Assembly: GCF_018812025.1 (NCBI RefSeq)
Contig: NC_063049.1
Coordinates: forward strand, 33,815,947-33,879,946
Source of the DNA: Megalobrama amblycephala
Lineage: Eukaryota > Chordata > Actinopteri > Cypriniformes > Xenocyprididae
Direction of reading: 5' to 3'
DNA length: 64,000 bases
Shown here: one piece after another, positions 27,201 through 37,523 of the stretch
Layout of the letters: every line of letters begins with the position of its first letter
How positions within the stretch are numbered: position 1 is the first letter of the stretch
Notes under the pieces: generated by a model
The model's database searches: none
What the model saw: only the letters and a program-made list of their open reading frames with translations
Told to the model about the DNA's origin: nothing
Position numbers and translations under genes: made by a program

Positions 27201-30177
27201 TTGCATGAGAACTGTGACTTGCTTAATAATGTGGAACAACCTCTAAGTAGGGTTTCCATAGATATGGCAAATTATTTTGTCTGAGACTGATACCAGTTAT
27301 CTAAAAAGACATGGATAAATAAACAAACAAACATTTTCTTAGAAAAACTAAAATCTGAATGTTTATTGTACTGAAATCTTACTGATTTGTCTCTTGCATA
27401 ATAATTTGGAACGCAGTGTAAAGAGATCATTCAAGACTGTACTGAAATGTAATTCAGCCGACACTGTAATCCAGCATAAGTGATATCTCTTTACCTCCTC
27501 AATGTACTGAATGTCCCAGGCTCTGAGCTCACTGTCAGCAGACCCTGTAAGCAACCTATTCTCCTCGTTCAACAGGACCATTCCCCATACCTACAGAGAT
27601 CAGACAAGGTTGCACTGTATTATAACACCAACAGATATTTGGACAGTGCTGGAGACTCATTCTCCAAAAGTAAAATAAGAAAACACCTCATGAGCAATTA
27701 CACTGGCTTTATGTCCACCTAGGATGCCAAAGCGGCAAGAAAACACATTTAGTGTGTTGTGTTAATTATTTCAGAAAGATCAAGAAAGACTCAACAGTTT
27801 ACAGCGATTCGATTTACCTCACTGCGATGTCCCACCATGGTCTTGAAACAATGCTGTGTGTCCAAGTCCCACCACTTTACAAAACTGTCCTTGGAGCTGA
27901 GGAAACATGACACACACAGAATTATTATAGAGTCAGTACACATAGTATCAGCAATTAAAGGCTCATTATTATTATTTATATGGCTTATTAATATACAGGT
28001 GCGATTAGTCGACTAATTAAATGTTAAATGAACAACTACTAGTCGACTCGAAAAATCATTAGTCTAGGGCAGTACTAAAATATATATATATGTATACAGT
28101 ACAGTCCAAAAGTTTGGAACCACTAAGATTTTTAATGTTTTTAAAAGAAGTTTCGTCTGCTCACCAAGGCTACATTTATTTCATTAAAAATACAGTAAAA
28201 ACAATAATATTGTGAAATATTATTACAATTTAAAATAACTGTTTTCTATTTGAATATATTTCACAAAGTAATTTATTCCTGTGATGGCAAAGCTGAATTT
28301 TCAACATCATTACTCCAGTCTTCAGTGTCACATGATCCTTCAGAAATCATTCTAATATGCTGATCTGCTGCTCAAGAAACATTTAATGTGTACAATATTT
28401 TTTTCAGGATTATTTGATGAATAGAAAGTTCAAAAGAACAGTGTTTATCTGAAATCTAATCTTTTGTAACATTATAAATGTCTTTACTGCCACTTGTGAT
28501 TGATTTAATGCATCCTTGCTGAATAAAAGTATTCATTTCTTTAATTTCTTTTAAAAAAAATAAAAATAACAATTCTTACTGACCCCAAACTTTTGAACGG
28601 TAGTGTATAATGTTACAGAAGCTTTGTATTTCAGATAAATGCTGTTCTTTTGAACTTTCTATTCATCAAGGAATCCTGAAAAAAAAAGTACACAACTGTT
28701 TTCAACATTGAAAATAATCATAAATGTTTATTGAGCAGCAAATCAGCATATTAGAATGATTTCTGAAGGATCATGTGACACTGAAGACTGGAGTAACGAT
28801 GCTGAAAATACAGCTTTGCATCACAGGAATAAATTACTTTGTCAAATATATTTAAATAGTACACAGTTATTTTAAATTGTAATAATATTTCACAATATTA
28901 TTGTTTTTACTGTATTTTTAATTAAATAAATGTAGCCTTGGTGAGCAGACGAAACTTCTTTTAAAAACATTAAAAATCTTAGTGGTTCCAAACTTTTGGA
29001 CTGTACTGTACACAGTCAACCTAAAAATTATTCAGAAATTTTTGATATTTTTGATATATTTTTACTAGTGGGTGCAGGACACTATAGTTAATTTATGTAA
29101 GTGAGAATAGCAAAATAAAGTAAACTGTGACATATTATACCCAAAAATTCTTCATACAGTGGACTACCAGTAAAATTGATAAAAATTTGGAACCAAATAT
29201 TATTCAGACACTTTGACCTGACCATGTTTTGCTTAAGTGTTATCTGACATAATTGAGATTAATTTTTTCTGACACAGTTTAACTCTGAGATCTTGTCATA
29301 TTTTAAACTATAGTGAATAAACTGTATTAATGAATGAAATGTTCAAAGTGTCGGAAAATATAAATATATAGATATAATATAAATAAATAATATAATAATA
29401 TAAATAAATAATAATATAAAGTGTCAAATATTTTCAAGTGTTGAATTCATTCAAATGAAATGTAAAGGCTGATTTACCTTGTAATCAGCAGATTTTTGTT
29501 CTCCAAGAACAAAACTTGTGTGACTTCATCTTTGTGTCCTTTGAGTCTGTACAGACCGCTCTCGTTGATTATATCCCACACAATCACATCTGTGTCCTGA
29601 AAGACAACAACATAAAAAATGACTTTAGTTCATGCAAAAGTTAATGTCCAAAAAAAAAAAAACTACTTTTTTTTAAAATTGTAGTCTCACTCTTGAGCCA
29701 GTGACAAGACGAGCGCCCAGTGCATCGTATCTAATGACTGAGACAGCTGATTTGTGTCCACTGAAGGAGATGTTGCTTTCACCGTTCAGCAGGCTAAAGA
29801 TGCGCACACCTCCATCCTCATAACCCACCGCTATGTGGACACCATCAGGAGAGGGACACAGGTACGTCACCTCATGCTTTTTACCTTCAAGTATAAGAAC
29901 CTGAGAAAATTAAAGGAGAGAGAAAGCGAGCGTAACATTTAGCAGTGTATATAAACTGATGAGTCAATGTACTACTAAGTGGTCTTTTAAAACATTTAAA
30001 TACCTTCTCAGCTTTGCGGACATCCCATATGAAGACATGTTCACAGGCTCCCACAGCGACATATCGACCTTTCTCACCACCCTTGAGGGTCACAAACGCG
30101 AGGTTGGCTTTCTGACTGCCGATCACCCCGAATACAGCACTCGCTACATAGCGCAGGTACTGCTTAGTTAAACCCAT
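15254..30177 (-). CDS. wdr3: WDR3, WD-repeat SSU processome protein (26 coding exons, complete)
   Basis: WDR3 (yeast Dip2/Utp12) is a nucleolar protein of the UTP-B part of the small-subunit processome, acting in early pre-18S rRNA processing. Coding exons in transcript order: 30004-30177, 29691-29900, 29478-29596, 27818-27896, 27495-27590, 25711-25806, 25484-25585, 24649-24746, 24436-24537, 24119-24349, 23928-24021, 21620-21721, 21416-21501, 21185-21323, 20486-20542, 20285-20385, 19894-20005, 19468-19602, 17055-17105, 16912-16977, 16733-16825, 16506-16556, 16026-16069, 15754-15882, 15526-15619, 15254-15409. All junctions are GT-AG and phases match, giving 2817 nt, 938 residues plus stop (human is about 943). 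The start [20 protein letters not shown] is the conserved family start. WD repeats run from about residue 60 to 710 (visible ends include VKWWDL, LRAWDI, VKFWDF, VKIWGL, IKQWDA, LRLWER), broken by an acidic linker near 227-258 and a lysine-rich stretch near 315-325. The Utp12 C-terminal domain follows at about 750-900, and the tail is basic ([12 protein letters not shown]). Exact exon edges are read by eye. Confidence 0.97.
17470..17925 (+). repeat. interspersed repeat of the GATCCTTCAGAAATCATT family in a wdr3 intron
   Basis: Shares AATTTTCAGCATCATTACTC, GCTGATTTGGTGCTCAAGAA and the terminus CTTACTAACCCCAAACC with the copies at 5380-6347 and 28097-29008. Edges are diverged. Confidence 0.7.
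18023..19266. mobile_element. 1.24-kb foldback element with an internal tandem array, wdr3 intron
   Basis: Inverted ends AAGAGGATTAGGGCCAAGCA at 18023-18042 and its complement at 19247-19266, followed inward by an A run and a T run. The core (about 18060-19215) is built from phrases such as TTCTCGTAATTTAACGAC, CTCAACATTTTATCTCGAC and CTCATAATTTAACGAATTTG, repeated in higher-order blocks of about 120-250 bases. The first ~150 bases carry the same phrases in the opposite orientation, so the element can fold back. No coding sequence and no clear target duplication. It fills about half of the intron between coding exons 18 and 19 of wdr3. Confidence 0.85.
21825..22296. mobile_element. TTAA-type foldback, about 470 bp, wdr3 intron
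   Basis: Left end GAAGGGTTAGTTCACCCAAA, right end TTTTGGGTGAACTATTCCTTTAA. The right portion (GGTTGAACCACTGCAGTCAC, CTCGGATTTCATCAAAAATA) matches the 13377-14633 element. TTAA is intact only on the right; the left edge reads CTGA. The left inner part differs from the other copies. Confidence 0.7.
22916..23813. mobile_element. 898-bp non-autonomous hAT-type element, wdr3 intron
   Basis: Ends TAGGGCTGG (left) and CCAGCCCTA (right) with a perfect 8-bp duplication GTTTTAAT at 22908-22915 and 23814-23821. An 8-bp duplication with a TAGGG-type terminus is typical of hAT elements. The interior is AT-rich at both ends (TCTAATTAATCACAAATTTA, AATTAATTAATCTAATTAAC). The reading frame at 23320-23619 inside it has no transposase resemblance. 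A fragment of the TTAA foldback family appears to lie near 23100-23170. Confidence 0.88.
25873..27418. mobile_element. Tc1-derived foldback, 1546 bp, broken transposase, wdr3 intron
   Basis: Ends CACTGCGTTCCAAATTATTA and its inverted complement, with TA on both sides (25871-25872, 27419-27420), the Tc1/mariner target. Both arms carry the 5' part of a Tc1-like transposase: a start [18 protein letters not shown] at 26092 on plus and the mirrored copy starting at 27199 on minus, each followed by stops. A fragment of the catalytic domain ([11 protein letters not shown]) lies on the minus strand within 26552-26776, next to the right arm. The layout is two half-transposons head to head with most of the catalytic region deleted. 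It lies between wdr3 coding exons 5 and 6. Confidence 0.88.
26552..26776 (-). pseudogene. Tc1-like transposase fragment (catalytic part)
   Basis: The minus-strand frame contains [20 protein letters not shown] and a following [14 protein letters not shown], matching the core of Tc1/IS630 transposases around the second acidic catalytic position. The N-terminal and C-terminal parts are missing from this frame, so it cannot encode a working enzyme. It belongs to the foldback at 25873-27418. Confidence 0.75.
28097..29008. mobile_element. 912-bp inverted-repeat element (head-to-head dimer), wdr3 intron
   Basis: Ends CAGTACAGTCCAAAAGTTTG and its complement, with TA on both sides (28095-28096, 29009-29010). 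The arms pair over nearly their whole length (CACATGATCCTTCAGAAATC on the left, its complement on the right). Near the middle an extra terminus-like sequence CCCCAAACTTTTGAACGG (28583-28600) remains from one family end. No coding sequence. The TA flanks fit a Tc1/mariner mechanism. Confidence 0.8.
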
Positions 30178-30190
30178 GGCAAACCAGAGG
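30178..30190 (-). other. wdr3: wdr3 5'UTR part of first coding exon, with upstream splice acceptor
   Basis: On the minus strand the 13 bases before the start codon are preceded by a pyrimidine-containing stretch ending in ACAG, a good splice acceptor at 30191-30192. The transcript therefore begins in a separate non-coding exon further up. Possible donors on the minus strand lie near 32.71 kb (AAG before GTAAAA) and 33.03 kb (AAA before GTATGT), but I cannot choose between them from sequence alone. Human WDR3 also has a non-coding first exon. Confidence 0.6.
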
Positions 30191-30514
30191 CTGTAGACAC
30201 AAAATAAAAGTAGGGGATTCGGGTAAGATGTGTCACTCTCTTAATCTAGAAAACTGTGCACAATTTGTCACGTGAACACATATTTAGAAAAGGCCCATCA
30301 TACTGCATACTGTGGCTTATCAAAGTAAATTTTCTACATGGCAGTTTTATATAAAAGAAAATACATTTCATAATTATCTAGTAATGTATGTAATGGATAT
30401 GAATGAATATGATGTAATGAATATGAAATGTATAAAAACATTTACATTATTTGGCTAAATATTAGCCATTCATTTCACCCAAAATGGTAGTATGTGTATC
30501 AGATGCTTCGCCCC

Positions 30515-32538
30515 GGGGTTCCTACACATTTTCCATTTCAAAATTCCATACTTTTCCATACACAAATTTCCAGACCTCCTTCCAAACAATTTCTGCCATT
30601 GGTAAGCCTTGGTCTCTTTTTCTATGTTTTCTCTGCTTCATGTTTGTAGTCCGGGTCCTACAGTCTTTTAGTGGTTTTTAAATTAGTGTTTGATTGTTGA
30701 AATAAAGTTTGTATTTAGTATTCACGTCTAGGCCCTTCTCTTCTTAAAACCACGTACCTGTGTGACTTTTGTTGGGGATTAATCTACAAGTACTAATATA
30801 TTCCCTGTTTAACAGGGTGGCGTAGTAACTTAGTTTGTTTCCCTTTCCGACCATACCACTCGCCACATAGGCGTAATTATTTAATTTGTCTATTAATTCA
30901 ATACATTTATTTTATAGACATCCTTCTGTGATTTATTTATCCATTCTGGTCAGTGTTTGCTCTGTTGTCGGTATTGGTTGTTGGTATTGAAGCATTTTAT
31001 AGAGTAGCCTATGAGTACGAGTAGCCTATACAAGTGCAGTATGACAGTTACCCTAATAATTTAGAAATTCATAACTTTATAAACATATCTGCAAAGTGAA
31101 GAGAGGTGAAAAAGGTGACGTGTAGGAACAAAGTAGCTGTAGGGGGGTCTGGGGGCATCGTTCCCCAGGAGAAGATTTTTGTGATTTTAACATGTAAATG
31201 AAGCATTCTGGTGCAATGGAAAATGGAAAAAACAACATTTGCTTCAAGTAAAATAAATAAATAAATAAATTGGTACTAGGTCTGAGCATTGACAAATTGA
31301 ATCACAGTTGAATGCGATTCAGAAGCTTGCGATTTGATTTTGATTTGATTACTTTTGATTCAGTATTGATTAATTTGGGGCCTATCAGGTACAGTACACG
31401 GCAAATTTCCTCAAAGAAAAAAAATCTCTCTCAACTAATACTGTAAACTATACAGGGAACTACAGCTGGTACATCATTATAATATTAGGTTAAAATTGAT
31501 TTGTAAGCTACTTGCATATAGGCTAAATTACACATAAGGAAGTTTTTTTTTTAATTTTAAAGACAATTATTTTTCTACTCTTTTTTTTTAATGCAGGCCT
31601 AAACATTTAAATGGTGGCTGTCATAAAACGGATTTATACATTCAATATCGAAGCACATGTTAAAGGATTAGTTCACTTTCAAATTAAAATTTCCTGATAA
31701 TTTACTCACCCCCCATGTCATCCAAGATGTTCATGTCTTTCTTTCTTCAGTTGAAAAGAAATTAAGGTTTTTGATGAAAACATTCCAGGATTTTTCTCCA
31801 TATAGTGGACTTCAATGGAGCCCAAACGGTTGACGCTTCAAAAGCAGCTTCAAAGCGTTCTACGCGATCCCAGACGAGGAATAAGGGTCTTATCTAGAGA
31901 AACCATCACTCATTTTCTAAAAAAAAAAACAATATTAACAATAAATGCTCATCTTGAACTAGCTCTCTTCTTCTCTATTAGAATTCTGGCAGTGTGGACA
32001 CTGCTAAGTATATTACTGCCCTCCACAGGTTAAAGTTTGAACTAATTGTTATATACTTGCACTAGCATATTGTATATGACAATTTAGTTCAAAATTTGAC
32101 CTGTGGAGGGCAGTAATACACTTGGCAGTGTCTACACTGCTGGAATTCAAATAGAGAAGAAGATGAGATCTTGTTCAAGATGAGCATTTATTGTTAAAAC
32201 GTATAAAATTTGAAAAAAACCTTCAACTGTTTGGGCTCCATTGAAGTCCACTATATGGAGAAAAATCCTGGAATGTTTTCATCAAAAACCTTAATTTCTT
32301 TTCGACTGAAGAAAGACAGACATGAACATCTTGGATGACATGGGGGTGAGTAAATTATCAGGAAATTTTAATTTGAAAGTGAACTAATCCTTTAAGTACA
32401 AATACAATGAATATGCAATAGCCTATAGAGCATATATTTAGCAAAATGCTCCTCTCGAAGTTCATTTTTGTAGCTGAATAATGAGTTTTTGGACATTGAA
32501 AGGCTTCTCCATACTTTTCCAAACTGCGTAGGAACCTG
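30515..32538. mobile_element. degenerate hAT-like element, about 2.0 kb, holding a nested foldback
   Basis: Left end GGGGTTCCTACACATTTTCC and right end ACTGCGTAGGAACC are inverted, with related inner words (CCATACTTTTCC on both sides). The flanks TTCGCCCC (30507-30514) and TTCGCCTC (32539-32546) match at 7 of 8 bases, as expected for an old hAT duplication. The stretch GGGGGTCTGGGGGCATCG near 31142 is a repeat word I recognise from fish genomes. No intact transposase frame. It contains the foldback at 31660-32395. Confidence 0.55.
31660..32395. mobile_element. 736-bp TTAA foldback, almost a full palindrome
   Basis: Left TTAAAGGATTAGTTCACTTT, right AAAGTGAACTAATCCTTTAA, with TTAA at both edges. 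The arms pair over about 340 bases (ACTATATGGAGAAAAATCC pairs with GGATTTTTCTCCATATAGT), leaving a short centre near 32040-32090. A half copy is at 59857-60220. No coding sequence. It is nested in the element at 30515-32538, upstream of wdr3. Confidence 0.85.
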
Positions 32539-33099
32539 TTCGCCTCCAAATACTATTATATTGAGCTTATTGAAAAATTATATTATTATATTGAGCTTGT
32601 GGTGGCCAAAATAAATGCTCAGTGAAACGGCTTACACATAACATGGGGCAAATGCCACTTCACTACTTCATAAGTCATATTTTTCATCTCGATGGCAGCA
32701 TACATTAGTTTTACCTTATCAAAATTAACAGATTAAACCAGATCTGTGCTAGTGACGTTGTTCAATGGTGTTTTAGATTTTCGGCTTTACCAAATGAGGC
32801 TCATAACCACCTCTAAAAGCTGCGATAGCCAGTTATAATGTAAATTAATCAAACAGACAATCTATATACTGAAAGTGAGCAACTATTCCTGCAACACCAC
32901 GTTTTCAGGTCCATGCGACAATATACACAGCAACGCGAACCACATGCAGTTCGTTCAATTTTGTATATATAGAGAGCGAAAAATATTAGAAAGTAACAAA
33001 ATCCAAATTAAGCCACTGTGTATAGAAAATGTAGTTACATACTTTGTTGATTAGATATTGTATCTGAAGTCCTTTAAGAAAATATTGCTTCTGTGGATG

Positions 33100-33800
33100 T
33101 GGAGAACGTCGACATGCTTTTCGTCGCATGTGTGACATCCAGTAAAGACAAAAGAGGTAGATTACCGAGCAGAAATACGATGTTACTTAATAAAATGTTT
33201 CAGAAATTCGGGTTTATATGGATATTTGTGTAATGCTAAAATATATGATTGAATGCTTCATCATTACGTCCACTCCTTGTACGTTTAATTTATCTGTTCT
33301 TCTTATGAATTATGTGCCCACTATCGATTACTTCGGTCTGCGAAGTCATGTCGCTGTCCATGAGGCGTACCAATGTGCTTATAATTAAAATATTAATAGA
33401 TTTTTGTATCCACTATACTTTATTACGCTTATTTTAATTGTGAGGTGACCGTAGAATGTCACTTAAAATCTATGATACTGTTTTGGCTAGGTTTGTGCGT
33501 TTTCTACACGTATCGACAACATAGCCACTGTCCCTGCTGCAATCCCGGAAGTGATGATTTTTGTCCTCGTGAATCAGCTGATAAGGAAACTCGCTGAATG
33601 TTGCAAACACGATGTGTTGACCACAAGCAGCTAAAATCACATTTTAACAATGGTCTATTTAAAAGCGGAAGCACAGGCGGATGACAGTGATCTCTAGCAC
33701 TATCTTTAACGGACTAATTTGAGCTAACGTGGTTTTGTTTTTGCAGTTGGCCGGACTGAATAGCTGCATCAGTGGACATCTGGTAGGTTGCTGGTCATTG
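33100..33800. promoter_or_regulatory. shared wdr3/gdap2 intergenic promoter region, ETS-type motif
   Basis: wdr3 (minus) and gdap2 (plus) diverge from this block. It has a higher density of CG dinucleotides than its surroundings and a perfect CCGGAAGTG at 33545-33553, the ETS/GABP core common in housekeeping bidirectional promoters; a second GGAA core (GCGGAAGC) lies near 33665. No TATA box is evident at a convincing position. A possible gdap2 5'UTR exon follows at 33747-33782 (acceptor TTTTTGCAG before it, donor GTAGGT after it). Transcription start sites cannot be placed from sequence. Confidence 0.55.
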
Positions 33801-34327
33801 CTATTGATGGTGTTTGTAATTTGTTTCATTTTCATCAAGTCGATATGGTTAGAATTAGTATGAGGTGTTGTTTTCCTTTCTATCCTTAAAGCAGTATTGT
33901 GCTGCATGATTGGTATGTGCTCTTTGCAATCGAGATGAGACTATCTCTTAACTCCTGGCTTTGTTTTTGTCGATGAAATCTAATTTGGGGAGTCGACCTT
34001 TACACATGCAGCTCATTTCTGCTGAATATCTTATCTGTTCCTGGAGTCCTGTCTGTCTGGACACTGATAGAGCCTCTCTGTTGTGCTTCAAAGTCAATTA
34101 TGTTCATAAACAGAACACTTCTCACATTGCAGCTGCTGCACCTGGCACAGAAATTATTGCTGAATACTTTTTAAATTATTGTCACACTTTGGAAGATTGG
34201 AAACACATCTTTTTTCCATTTTGAAGAAAGCACCACACTATTCAAATCTAATCACAATATATTATGTGGCTCTCAACCAGGAGGTCAGGGTCCACTAGGG
34301 GGCCTCAGCAAACTTCCAAGATGAGGG

Positions 34328-35475
34328 GAGGTTTCCCGGACAGAGATTAAGCCTAGTCCAGGAATAAAATGGCCTTTTAAAACAGATTAACAGAAATCTG
34401 CTTTCTCTGTCATGGTTTAAAATAGTCCTAGACTTAGTCTAGTCCAGAGTTTAATAAGATGATTTCCTGGAGGAAGACTAGAGCTACTCCAGGACTAAAC
34501 TGAGGTTTAAATTAAATCTACCAGGGGCCTGTACCATGATGGTAGATGAACAAACTCAGGGTTATAGGATTAGTTTCGAGTTGACAAAACCAAACCACTC
34601 CAATCCGGCTTTGTTGGTACCATGATGCCGATCATCAACTTTCTTTGTCATCTCAGGCTTTGATCCTGAGTTTGTGGAGCACGTGCACATGAATCCGTGA
34701 CATCAGTGGCAAACAGCCAATCGCATGCCTTGCAACAGAAGTAAACTGTGATTCACTTCTTGCGAGAGAGCCAGCTCGATTCAAAACTTTTTAGCTGAAA
34801 ATGAAGAAAATACTTGTCTGTGAAAGAGGACAAATAAAAGAAATTATCTTTCTCTATCAGTGCAAGTGAAAGTTGTGAAGTTAGTTTATATAGTTGATAA
34901 TATATAGCGATAGAGACTTAAACATACAAGGTCAGATGTAGTCATTTATAAAGAGTATATTTACTCCTTATTTAGGCCTATATTACATATGATCTATATA
35001 TATATTAATATTCATTGAAACTAAGTGCTTAATAACTACTGTTACACTAAACTTGCGTGTGTGTAATGGATTAATAAAAATATAGATCATATAATTATAC
35101 AAATCATATAAATTATATTATCATTAAAACCAGACAATTTCATTGTTAAATATTTGTTTTTACTATATAATGACCTTTAATTTAGAGGAAGAGAAACTGG
35201 GGGAGTGACTTTATTGTGTTGAGTGTGTCAGTGTCACTTAGCTCACATCTGATCGGTCCAATTTCAGTTTGAAATCTCTAACCCAGAACATAACCTGCCC
35301 CGGAGCAGGTTAGCCATGGAGCGTAAGTTACTATGGCGATGAACACCGCTAAAAGTCAAGTTACTTTAATGGTACCTAAAACCCAGGATTGGCGCAAACT
35401 AATCTGAAACTTACCTGGCTAGCCAGCTAGTCCGGCTTCATGGTACAGGCCCCAGGAGGCAGGTTAACTTCAGAG
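34328..35475. repeat. interspersed repeat fragment hosting a nested element
   Basis: Left part GTTTCCCGGACAGAGATTAA and TAGTCCTAGACTTAGTCTAG resembles the repeat at 63726-63936 (GGCTTATGCTAGTCCTAGAC, CTAAGCCTTGTCTG). It is cut by the element at 34525-35452. The extent of the right-hand remainder is uncertain. Confidence 0.5.
34525..35452. mobile_element. 928-bp non-autonomous element with GGGCCTGTACCATGA ends
   Basis: Inverted ends GGGCCTGTACCATGA (left) and TTCATGGTACAGGCCC (right), flanked by CAG on each side (34522-34524, 35453-35455). Inner words near both ends (AACTCAGGGTTATAGG; CTAACCCAGAACATAACC) are also roughly inverted. A 3-bp duplication suggests a Harbinger-like mechanism. No transposase. 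It lies in the first gdap2 intron. Confidence 0.75.
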
Positions 35476-35508
35476 TAATGTTGTGTTTCAAAGAAGACAC
35501 ATGTATTT

Positions 35509-35510
<2 letters not shown>

Positions 35511-35588
<78 letters not shown>
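35511..35588. repeat. (TA)n followed by a 45-base T run
   Basis: TA dinucleotides at 35511-35542 run directly into an unbroken T tract at 35544-35588. Such tracts are prone to length variation and sequencing error. Confidence 0.9.
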
Positions 35589-35589
<1 letters not shown>

Positions 35590-36047
35590 GTGCTGTTCAC
35601 TTTATTTAAACAATTTATTTTGATTTAACACCATTGTTTCTGGTTCATATGTGATTTTTTTTCATGTTAAATGGACTTGAAATGGTTACTAGAACTCACT
35701 TGAACTTTTCATTTTGAAACATGTTTCAGTCAAGTAACCCAATCAAACAAGACTTTCACTTCCCATCATGCTTTGCACCGGGCTGAATTGGGAGAGTAAA
35801 TGTTGAAAAAGTGTTATTTTATGCATTTTTTTTTTAAGAAAGATGAGAATATTGAGATACTTCTTACTGTAAATTTTAGATCACAAGTGATTTCACAGCA
35901 TTATTGTGCCTAAAAAATTTAATGAAGTCAGTCATTGTAACCATCCACTTACATGTTTAAACTGATGCAGACGTGTGTGTATGATTGCTAATATGCCCCA
36001 GGTCACACTACAGTCTCTGTGTGTAAACGCTTCTCTGTGTTTTTCAG

Positions 36048-36074
36048 TTCAACATTTTTCAGTGAAGCAACAGC
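36048..36074 (+). other. gdap2: gdap2 5'UTR in first coding exon
   Basis: The start codon follows a pyrimidine tract ending in TTTTTCAG at 36047; a second TTTTTCAG ends at 36062. Either could be the acceptor, leaving 27 or 12 bases of 5'UTR here. The transcript thus starts in an upstream non-coding exon, consistent with the promoter block near 33.5 kb. Confidence 0.6.
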
Positions 36075-37460
36075 ATGGATCCCTTGGGAGCTCGTTCCCA
36101 GTTTGTGGAGGTCCAAAGCCTCCACACATGGGACCAGCTTCAGGGAGTCCACGATGAGGTGGATGGAGAAAACCACTTAAGGGAGGAGAAAGACAAGCTG
36201 ACAAATCATGTCAACTCCTTAACGTCCCCTTTCCCCTTCAGAGAAGACATCAACAGCAAGATTGTACTATTGTAGGTGATATTTATTACACTGCTATTGA
36301 TATTCCTTAAACCTTCTGCTTTTCCTAGATTCAAACTTCTGCAGTTATTCAAGCACAAATTGCTTAAAGGTGCTACAGAGGATGTTTTGTTTTATACATT
36401 TTTGCAGAATTACTTGAAACTGTCTTTAGTAACTGATAAAAGACTATTTATTAGGTGCACTGAAAGGAATAATATTAATATATATCATCTGTGAACGAGG
36501 TAGGGCCTTAAAAACATCAGCCAATCGTTTGTGTGATCATGCGTAAACGATTGGCCCTCTGGCTTGTCAATCACTGCCATGACGTTCCTTGTGAGAGACG
36601 TGCGCTGCTGCGCGCTCCAGTAACTTTCCACACTCCACAGGCGCCGCATGCAATGTTTTTGTCAGGAGTAACAACTGCAGATTATGAGTTACCTGCGGTC
36701 AGTCCGACATAATAAATCCACTAACACGACACAGCGAATGCCGGTGGTAAACACTCGTGTTCCCATACTCGTGCACGAGTTTTGGGAGGCGTTCCCTCGA
36801 AATGAGCTGTGAAGGAGGGGGGTTGTTCTTACGCATGCGCTCATTTCAAAAACTCACTAACAGTCTTTGGCTTCTCAGTCGTTGAAAACATCCTCTATAG
36901 CACCTTTAATAGGTTTTTGGCTATAATGTCAGCCTTAGCCCTAAAATCCTAAGCATCAAACTTGCCTAACTCTTTTCTTTTGTTGCCTTAGTTTAATAAT
37001 TAAAGACCTAACCCTTTTTTTTTCCTCTGCAGTCTGCACCCACTGTGCTCTTTGCATCAGTTATTTGCACCAGATCTTTACTTCTTTTAGTCATTACCTC
37101 GTGCACACAAATCCCCCTTACAGCTCAGTCACATGCGACCTACTGAGAAGTCCTTCTTGCTGTGCTTTCTGACCGATATAGCTGTGTTATGGCATGATCA
37201 AATTCATAGTTTCTCTTTTTAAAAAAAGGGGAAATTCATTTCATGGAACTTCTCTAAAGTCCAATTCAGAAAACCAGTCCTTCTGGAAGTTCAGGCAGGA
37301 AAAGAATTCAGCGGTGCACATTGTTTTGTGCTAGCAGGATTTGTTCATATTGACTTTATCCTTTCATTTTTGACTGTATACTTGTATATATTTGTGTTCG
37401 TTATCTATCAACTTCATGTAAAGCGTACTTGGGTCCTTGAAAGGTGCTATATAAATAAAA

Positions 37461-37523
<63 letters not shown>

